From Liquidambar formosana (Eukaryota > Streptophyta > Magnoliopsida > Saxifragales > Altingiaceae): 64,000 nt of DNA. Of this stretch, positions 34,845-43,696 are shown piece by piece. The position numbers and the translations under genes were made by a program. The stretch is from assembly GCA_039720395.1 (NCBI GenBank), contig CM077824.1, positions 21,450,760 through 21,514,759 on the forward strand, in the 5' to 3' direction. How positions within the stretch are numbered: position 1 is the first letter of the stretch; the number at the start of each line of letters is the position of its first letter. The notes under the pieces were generated by a model. The model made no database searches, had not been told where the DNA came from, and saw only the letters and a list, made by a program, of their open reading frames with translations.

Positions 34845-37800
34845 TCAATTCACTACATCATGCATTAAACACATGCCAAGTTCTCTTTTAATGAAGTTAA
34901 AACGGTCTTCTTGAAGAGGTTTAGTAAAGATATCGGCCAATTGATGGTCGGTACCTATGAAATCAATCTCAATATCACCTCTTTGGACATGATCACGAAT
35001 AAAATGATGTCTTATCTCAATGTGCTTAGTCCGTGAGTGTTGAATGGGGTTCTTGGTTAAGTTGATAGCACTAGTATTATCACATTTAATGGGAATGTGG
35101 TCAAAGTGAAGTCCATAGTCCTCAAGTTGTTGTTTCATGTACAACACTTGTGCACAACAACTACCGGCTGCAATGTATTCGGCCTCGGTGGTTGAGAGTG
35201 CAACCGATGTTTGTTTCTTACTAAACCAAGAAACTAGTGAATGTCCTAGGAAATGGCAAGTCCCACTAGTGCTCTTGCGGTCATCTTTGCCACCGGCAAA
35301 ATCCGCATCGGAATAACTAAGCATATCAAAAGAGGTATACTTAGAAAACCATAATCCAAGGTTAATTGAGCCACTTAAGTATTTAAAGATACGCTTAACG
35401 GCAAGCAAGTGAGATTCTTTAGGACATGATTGAAATCTAGCACATAAGCAAACACTAAACATGATATCGGGTCTACTTGCGGTTAAATAAAGTAAACTTC
35501 CAATCATACCTCTATATTTCTTTTGATCAACATTTTTACCCTTTTCATCCTTGTCAATCTTGATGGAAGTGCTCATTGGAGTAGAAAACTCTCTACCATC
35601 TTCCAATCCGTACTTTTTGAGTAGATCTTTGACATATTTGGATTGATTGATGAAAGTTCCTTCCTTTGTTTGTTTGATTTGAAGTCCAAGAAAGAATGTC
35701 AATTCTCCCATCATGCTCATCTCAAATTCTTCCTGCATAATCTTAGAAAATTCTTTGCAAAGATTCTCATTAGTGGATCCAAAAATGATATCATCAACGT
35801 AGATTTGCACTAAAAGCATATCATTATCAATGGTTTTAATGAAAAGTGTGGTGTCAAGTTTTCCTCTCTTAAAACCATTTTTGAGTAAAAATCCACTAAG
35901 TCTTTCATACCAAGCTCTAGGAGCTTGTTTCAAACCATATAAAGCTTTTCTTAGTTTAAAAACATGATTTGGAAATTCATGACTTTCAAAACCGGGAGGT
36001 TGTTCAACATAAACTTCCTCTTCTATGAAACCATTTAAAAATGCACTCTTGACATCCATTTGAAACAATTTGAAATTTTTATGACATGCATAGGCAAGTA
36101 ACATCCTTATGGCTTCTAGTCTAGCTACTGGAGCATAGGTTTCATCATAATCTATGCCTTCTTGTTGATTATAACCTTGGGCTACAAGTCGAGCCTTGTT
36201 TCTAGTAACAACTCCGGATTCATCCTTTTTGTTTCTAAATACCCATTTAGTTCCAATTACTCCATGGTCATGTGGTCTAGGTACCAAGGTCCAAACTTTG
36301 TTCCTTTCAAATTGATTGAGTTCTTCTTGCATAGCAAGGACCCATGATTCATCATTTTCAGCTTCATTAATGTTCTTAGGTTCAATTTGAGATAGGAAAG
36401 CAAGATGATCACATAAATTTCTCATGGAAGAACGAGTTCTTACCCCACGTGAGGGTTCACCTAAGATTTGATCTTTAGGATGATTCCTCACAAATTTTCA
36501 AGTCTTGGTGACATCCGGATGGAGTGGAGCATTTTCAACTTCAACTTCTTCTTCCGGATTCTTGTCTTTAATAACTTCATCTTCTTCCTTTTCTTTGCCT
36601 TTGTCTAGTGGATCTTCTTTATCATTTAGACTCAAGGTTTCAACTTGTTCTTGCAAGCTTGTACCTACATCATCATCATCATCCACATATTTCTTGGGTG
36701 CAAGAGGGTTAGTTTCATCAAATACAACATGCATTGATTCTTGAACAGTTAAAGTTCTCTTGTTAAACACCCTATATGCTTTACTCTTCATGGAATAGCC
36801 AAGAAACACACCTTCATCGGATTTAGAATCAAATTTGGAAAGTTTATCTCTATCATTCAATATAAAGCATTTACAACCAAACACTTTAAAGTAACCTATG
36901 TTAGGTTTCTTATCATTCCATAGTTCATAAGGAGTTTTACCGAGTTTAGATCTTAATAAAACTCTATTCATTACATAGCATGCGGTATTAACGGCCTCGG
37001 CCCAAAAATATTGAGGTAAAGAGTGTTCATTTAGCATGGTTCTAGACATTTCCTCAAGTGATCTATTCTTTCTTTCAACCACACCATTTTGTTGAGGAGT
37101 TCTAGGAGCGGAGAAATTGTGACCAAAGCCATTCTCATTACAAAATTGTACAATATCCTTATTGACAAATTCGCTTCCTCTATCACTCCTAACATGTGTA
37201 ATGGTATAGCCTTTCTCATTTTGGACTCTTCTACAATATGTCACAAATGTAGCATGAGTCTCATCTTTATGTGCAAGGAAGAACACCCATGTATATCTAG
37301 AGTAGTCATCAACAATTACAAATGCATAATGCTTCCCTCCAAGACTTGCAATTGCAATAGGTCCAAATAGATCCATATGAATGAGTTGTAAAGGTCTAGT
37401 AGTTGAAATATGAGGCTTTGATTTAAAAGAGGACTTGGTTTGTTTTCCAAGTTGGCATGCACTACAAACTCCATCTTTTGAAAACTTTGCTTTTGGTAAA
37501 CCTCTTACAAGTTCATGCCTAGAAAGTTTTGAAATTAAATCCATGCTAGCATGTACAAGTCTTCTATGCCATAACCAATGATTTTCGTTTAAAGCGGAGA
37601 AGCAATGTACATTTTGTAATGCGATTTCTTCAAACTCTATAGCATAGGTGTTACCAATCCTATATGCAACAAATAGGGTCTTATCTTCATCTCCAATTAT
37701 GCATTTATTGGATTTAAAGGTAACTCTATATCCTTTATCACATAATTGACTAATGCTAAGGAGATTATGCTTTAAACCATCAACTAATAAAACATTTTCA

Positions 37801-37982
37801 ACACAAAGTGAGGAATTCTTACCAACCTTACCAATGCCAATTATCTTACCCTTGGCATTGTCTCCAAATGTCACGTAGCCGCCGTCCTTGGGCTTCAAAG
37901 AGACGAACTTTGATCTATCACCCGTCATATGCCTTGAGCACCCACTATCAAGAAACCATTTTTCATTGCTTGATGACTTCAA
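34845..37982 (-). pseudogene. pol: Sirevirus pol: protease, integrase, RT, RNase H
   Basis: One reading frame broken only by TGA at 36498-36500. Protease: WFLDSGCSRHMTG. Pre-integrase zinc finger: HRRLVHASMDL ... CSACQLGK. Integrase [54 protein letters not shown], catalytic [10 protein letters not shown]. RNase [37 protein letters not shown]. The first Met-like codon is TTG, and an upstream TAG lies at 37989-37991. Gag ends in a different frame at 37999, so gag-pol fusion would need a frameshift. All catalytic residues are present. Confidence 0.88.
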
Positions 37983-37998
37983 GCATACCTACACAAGT

Positions 37999-39729
37999 TC
38001 AAGTAACTCTCTTTGGTACCCATACTTTCTTGGGTCCATAGGGGTTAGCCATAGGAGGTGAGGTTCCCTTAACTACCCACACCCTCTTGGTGAAACTTTT
38101 AGGTCTTTTTCTCATTTTGCAAGTGTAGATGTTATGTCCCTCCTTCTTACAATAAGTGCATGAGATTTTAGGTGTACTAGAGACTTTAGGCTTAGGAAAG
38201 AAGTTAATATAAGATTTTTGTTTGACATTTTCTTGATAACCAATTCCGGCCTTATCAAAACACCATCTTTGACTAGTTAATATCTTATCCAAGTTATCCC
38301 TTCCATTGGTAAACTTGGCCAAGGTATTAGTCAAGTCTTCAATCTTTTCTTTCAATGAAGTATTTTCACTTTCAAGACTAGATTGAGAAATGGTAGGGGT
38401 TGAGTCTATCTTGCTTTTCAATTCTAAATTTTCATGTTTCAAAGCATTTAGTTCCTCTTGAAGAGATGAGATGTTCTTTTTCAAATCATTGTTTTTGTGA
38501 GAAAATCTTTTTAATTCAAGAAAAGTGTCTTCAAGTGCATCTTGTAATTCTTCATAAGTGGGAGGTTCTTCTATAGGATAATCAATAGAATTGAGTTCGA
38601 TTAACTCATCCTCTTTTGCCATGAGACAAAAGTTTGCCACTTCTTGATCACAAGAAATCTCCTCATCTTCTTCATCACTATTTGCTTCATCATCCCATGT
38701 GACGGTGAAAGCCTTCTTCTTGAATTTTCTATTGTCCTTGAAGTTGTTGTTGTTGTGACTCATCTTGTTGTAGTTGTTGTTGAGTTGAGGACAATTTATC
38801 TTGATATGTCCGGGCTTCTTGCATTCAAAACACACTTGTGGTTCTCTACTTGAGTTCTCTCCTGTATTCGGAATTCTTTTGGAGGAGTCACCCTTGTTGA
38901 ATCTCCTTCCTTGATTTCTTCTAGAGAAGAACTTTTTGAGTTTGTGAGATATGAAGGCCATGTCTTCATCTTCTTCATTCTCACACTCTTCATTTGGTGG
39001 TTCTTCTTCATCTTGTGAGACTTTGAGAGCCATGCTCTTGGAAGTTTTTCCTTCATCAATTTCACGAGCTTTGAATGCGAGTTCTTGTGTGACTAGGTTG
39101 CCGTCAAGATCACTCAAGGTCATTGATGATAGCTCCTTTGATTGAAGTAGAGTAGTGGTGAGGACATCCCATTGCTTAGGCAAGCTCCTAAGAATTTTTC
39201 TCACCAATTCGGAGTTAGTGTAGATCTTTCCAAGAGAACTTAAAGGATTAATGATAGCATTGAATCTAGCAAACATGTCTCTAATAGATTCATCCTTTTT
39301 CATTTTAAACATTTCATATTCACAAACAAGCATATTGATTTTTGCTTCTTTTACTTGAGATGTCCCTTCATAGGTAACTTCTAATGTATCCCATATCTCT
39401 TTGGCACTAGTGCACCTAGAGATTTTGCTAAATTCATCATTAGTTAAAGCACAATATAGTAAGCCAATGGCTTTAGAATTAAGTTCAAGAGACTTGTGAT
39501 CAGCTGTGGTGTATTCTTGTGGTACTTTAGAAAGTGTAACTCCATCTACCACTTTTGTAGGGATCAAAGGACCCTTAGAAGTGATATTCCATAGCTCATA
39601 GCTAGTGGATTGAATAAAAATTTGCATTCTAATTTTCCAGAAATTATATAGAGATGCATCTCCATTGAAAAGTGGTGGTCTATTGGACGATTGTCCTTCG
39701 GTGAATCCGTTACCACTATAGTTGGCCAT
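37999..39729 (-). CDS. gag: Sirevirus gag
   Basis: A 576-codon intact ORF from ATG 39729 (MANYSGNGFTEGQ). The N-terminal copia Gag domain has FNGDASLYNFWKIRMQIF and EIWDTLEVTYEGTSQVKEAK. Two zinc knuckles: CFECKKPGHIKINC near residue 300 and CTYCKKEGHNIYTC near residue 530. A long coiled coil (ELKRFSHKNNDLKKNISSLQ onward) lies between them, as in Sirevirus Gag. It forms the particle that packages element RNA. The start is 57 bases from the PBS-proximal LTR edge, giving a short leader. Confidence 0.9.
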   Translation of the reverse strand: MANYSGNGFTEGQSSNRPPLFNGDASLYNFWKIRMQIFIQSTSYELWNITSKGPLIPTKVVDGVTLSKVPQEYTTADHKSLELNSKAIGLLYCALTNDEFSKISRCTSAKEIWDTLEVTYEGTSQVKEAKINMLVCEYEMFKMKKDESIRDMFARFNAIINPLSSLGKIYTNSELVRKILRSLPKQWDVLTTTLLQSKELSSMTLSDLDGNLVTQELAFKAREIDEGKTSKSMALKVSQDEEEPPNEECENEEDEDMAFISHKLKKFFSRRNQGRRFNKGDSSKRIPNTGENSSREPQVCFECKKPGHIKINCPQLNNNYNKMSHNNNNFKDNRKFKKKAFTVTWDDEANSDEEDEEISCDQEVANFCLMAKEDELIELNSIDYPIEEPPTYEELQDALEDTFLELKRFSHKNNDLKKNISSLQEELNALKHENLELKSKIDSTPTISQSSLESENTSLKEKIEDLTNTLAKFTNGRDNLDKILTSQRWCFDKAGIGYQENVKQKSYINFFPKPKVSSTPKISCTYCKKEGHNIYTCKMRKRPKSFTKRVWVVKGTSPPMANPYGPKKVWVPKRVT

Positions 39730-39771
39730 ATCGTTCCTCGCAAGACAAATATGTCAAATGCTAGAGGTTGG

Positions 39772-39783
39772 GCTCTGATACCA
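39772..39783 (-). other. Sirevirus primer-binding site
   Basis: The minus strand reads TGGTATCAGAGC two bases after the 5' LTR end, the initiator tRNA-Met PBS used by most plant copia elements. Confidence 0.9.
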
Positions 39784-39785
39784 AT

Positions 39786-41068
39786 TGTTGTCCCAAGTAA
39801 ACAACCCTAGAGGGGGGGTGAATAGGGTTATTGGCCAATTAAAAAAAATATGATAGCAAACTAAAATCAGGTTATAGCAAATAGAGGTATCTCAATAATA
39901 AACAGTAACGAGAATAAGAGAGAGAGAATGCAAACACAAGATTTAACGAGGTTCAGCCTTCCCGCCTACGTCCTCGCCTCAAGAGCTCGCTTGAGGATTC
40001 ACCAATCCACTATCACTCTCCTTCAAGGTGGAGCAGCAAACCTTTACAAATCAAGTGCTTTCAATCCAACACTTGTTCAGCCACACTTCTTCAAGTGCAA
40101 AGAATGGGGTTATCACCAATCCTTGATTACAAGTTTGTAGAGATAAGATGTGTCTACAAAGAAACTCTCTTTAAGAGTGAATAACACAGAAATTAAAGCT
40201 CAGCTCTCTTCTAATTGATTGCTCAATGAATGCTCTTAATGAATTTAGGGTTAGAAGAATGAAAACAATGAATTCTCTTGTATAGATCCTCATAAATGCA
40301 TTTGAATCATTGTTTATATAGGCATTAGGCATAATATGACCGTTTGGTGCAATAAATGCCGGGAAAGAGCCGTTTGGTGGCATTTAATGCCTCAACAACC
40401 TTTCAAAAACTAGCCGTTGGAGTTCTGAGATCGCACAATCAGTCGACTGAATACTCAATTCAGTCCACTGATTTGCTAAATCAGTCGACTGAATTGGGAA
40501 TTCAGTGGACTGATTTGAGCAGAATCAAAAGACAAGAGCAGAGGACCTCTTCTGCTTAAATGAGTCGACTGATTCAAGAATGAGTCGACTGATTTGGGCA
40601 GAAATGAACTTATAATGATTATATCACAAGTTTAAATCGATCAAGTTCATTTGTATCAACTTATGCCTTGTTCAAGTGATGAATTAAGTTTACCCAAGGA
40701 TCCTAAGGTCCATCTAGGTCAAGGGAGCGATCATTTTGAGCAATCAAGTACATCAAAAACCTAATAACCTCACTCATAGCTATTTAAGTATTTTCATTGA
40801 CGATGCTAGCTTGGTCTTGAGTGATCGTAGGTCTTTTGCATGCTTTCTATGCTCGTATGCTTTTGTGCTTGATTATCTTTGATATCATAAGCATGTGTGC
40901 TTTGAGTTCCATGATATGCATATATCTTTATGCTTCTTTTGGATCCATATGCTCGAGTACCTAGCTTTGATTATAATCTTGACAAATAAACCATTAGTAC
41001 TTACATCGATCCTTTGTTATCATCAAAATCTCGGATATGCCCTTGGTTATATAACCTTGGGGCCAACA
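39786..41068 (-). repeat. Sirevirus 5' LTR
   Basis: 1283 bases, same length as the other LTR. TATA box on the minus strand at 40312-40320, palindromes at 40437-40598. Differences from the 3' LTR are almost all transitions. Confidence 0.92.
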
Positions 41069-41500
41069 CAATCCTTGCTAAATCATAGCATATTACTCAC
41101 TTGAGGGTTTACTTGTTGATATACATTGATTTGGTGAAGATTGAACATCTTTATTTCACTTGGGAATTTTATCGAACACTTGGCGGGTGCCATTTTTCAA
41201 GCTTTCAAATGAAAAGAATTTGTGTGTTCAATCCTTGCCAAATCAAGGGATATCACTCAACAACCCAAGGGGTATTCAAAAGAAGTAGAAGGGAATGCAA
41301 TTTCACCAAAAGAATTGAAAGATTCAAAAGAAAAGTGTTAAGTTGGGTAAACTTACTTCTTGTTGGGAATGGATGAATGAGAGATGCTTCTCGGGTTCAA
41401 GCAACACCCTAGCTTGTGGGGCATCATAGAGTGGTGCCTTGTATGTGCTTTTGACCCCATAGAATGGATACTTGGTGCTTGAGTCCTTGCTTGATGACAT

Positions 41501-42089
41501 CCTTGATGATGGAGTTGGGTTTGTGAAAAATGGGTTTAATTTGGTTTGATTTCACAAAATGATGTGAATTGGTTGTTTTGATTGCTAAATGGGCTTGATT
41601 TGTTGTTGTTTGATGTGCATTTGATGTTTGGATTGAATGTTTTTGAAGTAGGAATGAGAGAATGAGAGTTGGAGATGATAGGATGAGAGTTTAGAGAGAG
41701 AAACTCTCTAATTTTCGAGTTGGGAGAATGAGGAAATGAGTGTGCAAGCATGGGTTAAAAACCCAGAATTTTTTTCAATAGAGGGCCTCGGGTAACCGTC
41801 CACCCTTGGACGGTCAACCGTCCTGCCCTGGACGGTTGACCATCTGAGGGCAGATGGTCACCCTAGCCCGCTTTGCCCGTTTGCCCCGTTTCGCGCGCTT
41901 GCGACCTCTAAACTTCTCCAAATTGACTTTTTGTGCAATCCTTGAGTTATGGGATGAATATATCCCTCAAGTTTATCAAGTTTCAATGAAATTTTTGAAT
42001 CTTGGGTGATTGTATTCACCCGCATAACGAGGAGTGGCAATGGTCATGATAAATGGCTTTCTCATGAAATGAGCTTAGTGTTGAATTGA
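41501..42089 (-). promoter_or_regulatory. Upstream region of antisense gene B
   Basis: On the minus strand this precedes the exon 1 ATG (41500). It holds a CT-rich stretch (41640-41740) suited to a leader and a GC-rich double hairpin at 41786-41865. No clear TATA box was found. Confidence 0.5.
41786..41865. promoter_or_regulatory. GC-rich double hairpin upstream of antisense gene B
   Basis: The outer arms are CCTCGGGTAACC and the diverged GGTCACCCTAGC. Inside, GGTCAACCGTCC (41812-41823) and GGACGGTTGACC (41830-41841) are a perfect 12-base inverted repeat around six bases. Confidence 0.7.
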
Positions 42090-43190
42090 TTGACTTTCAA
42101 GTCTTGGAATTCAATTCTCTAGGAGATGATAATGATATCATATCATGTGATAAGGATAATTTCACATGAAATGACTTGCTAATCATGTGATAAAGATAAC
42201 TTCACATGAAATGATGATTCATAAGCTATGCTAGTTACGAAGTAACTTGCTATCTTTGTGAAGAGGGCATGAAATGCACTTTGTTTTTCAATCAATTGAC
42301 TTTCAAAATCAATGTTGTATCATGTGATAAAGATAATTTCACATGAAATGACATGAAATAAGCTTGATTTTCAATCAATTAACTCTCAATTCAATGTCAT
42401 TTCATGTGTTAAAGATAATTTCACATGAAATGATAAGTAATGAACTTGATTTTGAGTTGAATGACTCTCAATACATTATCATTTCATGTGATAAAGACAA
42501 TTTCACATGAAATGCATTTGATTTGGAGTTGAATGACTCCCAATACATTGTCATTCCATGTGATAAGGATAATTTCACATGAAATGATAAGAAATGAGCT
42601 TGATTTTGAATCAATTGACTTGCAATTGGGTCTCATATCATGTGATAAACACAATTTCACATGAAATGATGATTCATGAGTTATGCAATAACTCCCCATC
42701 TTTGTTACTTTCACAAAAAGTGGCACAATTTCACATAAAATAACGATTCATGAGTTATGCAATAACTCCCCATCTTTGTTACTTCCATAGAAAGTGGCAC
42801 AACTTCACATGAAATGACGATTCATGAGTTATGCAATAACTCCCTGTCTTTGTTACTTCCACAGAAAGTGGCATAATTTCACATGAAATGATCCATGAGT
42901 TATGAAATAACTCCCTGTCTTTGTTACTTCCACAGAAAGTGGCATGAAATCACAATTTCACATGAAATGATACATGAGTTATGCAATAACTCCATATCTT
43001 TGTTTTTTTTGAAAGTGGCATGAAATCATAATTCGATGAGTCATGAGTTATGAAATAACTCACCACATTTGTTATCCCCAGTAAGACTAGCATGAAATGC
43101 CCTTGGTTTTGAATTGATGGACATTCAATTCACCAATAATTCACATAAAATGATGATTTATGAGTTATGAAATAACTCATTTTGAGAATG
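42090..43190. repeat. Hairpin tandem repeats in the Tat 3' region
   Basis: In the first half about seven units contain the inverted arms ATTTCATGTGA and TCACATGAAAT around TAAAGATAATT (for example 42137, 42307, 42402, 42478, 42549). In the second half (42670-43060) a unit of about 70 bases repeats ATGAGTTATGCAATAACTCC, then TTTGTTACTTCCACAGAAAG and TTTCACATGAAATGA. Tat/Ogre 3' regions are known for variable tandem repeats that can seed satellites. Confidence 0.8.
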
Positions 43191-43250
43191 CCAATGAGAT
43201 TGGTAGGGTACCTTGTGATGCACTAGTGCAACTAGCTTTGCATCATGAGA

Positions 43251-43650
43251 AGACCATGTGGATATCACTAATGCAATTAGTGCATGGTAAAGGCATTTGC
43301 ATGAGCGCACCAACGAATGTTGGCATGCATAGAAATGCATTCAATTCTTTGCTTCGATGAAATCGTCGCATGCTTGGATATGACGAAGTCTATCCTTATG
43401 GTTCTATTTGAGTTTGTTGGTATTAATGAGATTAATCCATCAAGCAAGAATGTGTTGTTATATCACTAATGCAATTAGTGCATGGTAAAGGCATTTGCAT
43501 GAGCGCACCAACGAATGTTGGTATGCAAACAATTATTAGCTTCGATGAAATCGTCGCATGCTTGGATATAACGAAGTCCATCCTTTTGATTCCATTTGAG
43601 TTTGTTGGTATTAATGAGGTTAATCCATCAAACAAAAATGGGTTGTTCTT
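43251..43650. repeat. Two-copy tandem duplication, about 200 bases per unit
   Basis: Units at 43251-43456 and 43457-43650 share ATATCACTAATGCAATTAGT, the GAGCGCACCAACGAATGTTG block and ATGAAATCGTCGCATGCTTG, with a small length difference after TGCATAG/TGCAAAC. Both keep a partial open frame, perhaps by chance. Confidence 0.75.
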
Positions 43651-43681
43651 TGATCATTGGCTCACAAGTGAAACTTGTTCA

Positions 43682-43696
43682 CCAATGAGGGGCTTC
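43682..43696 (+). other. Polypurine tract of the Tat element
   Basis: CCAATGAGGGGCTTC directly precedes the 3' LTR. The purine block AATGAGGGG is the likely plus-strand primer. Confidence 0.55.

Larger units (their letters stand above)
31368..41068 (-). mobile_element. Sirevirus (Ty1/copia) retrotransposon, nearly intact
   Basis: A 9701-base element on the minus strand with equal 1283-base LTRs (31368-32650 and 39786-41068) and a perfect CAATC target duplication (31363-31367, 41069-41073). Order on the minus strand: LTR, tRNA-iMet PBS, gag, pol (PR-INT-RT-RH), palindrome array, third ORF, polypurine tract, LTR. The polypurine tract context and the repeated palindromes are Sirevirus marks. 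About 8 LTR differences by eye indicate a young insertion. Confidence 0.92.
29134..41500 (-). pseudogene. Antisense gene B: seven-exon plant-mobile-domain gene
   Basis: Exons on the minus strand: 41357-41500, 30442-31083, 30192-30359, 29777-30121, 29501-29707, 29316-29426, 29134-29223 (1707 coding bases, all introns GT-AG and phase 0, including GTAAGT donors after exons 1 and 4). Exon 1 encodes 48 residues (YKAPLYDAPQARVLLEPEKH). Exon 2 has the plant mobile domain core WWRNMENF, TNTFHFGFGEMTLT and FTMITGL. The last exon is Pro/Arg/Gly-rich and ends with a TGA at 29134-29136. One premature TGA lies at 29699-29701 in exon 5 (in context a likely CGA change). The Sirevirus occupies intron 1, which would otherwise be about 567 bases. 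In plants such domains (MAIN/MAIL family) act in silencing and genome stability; any role here is unknown. Confidence 0.75.
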
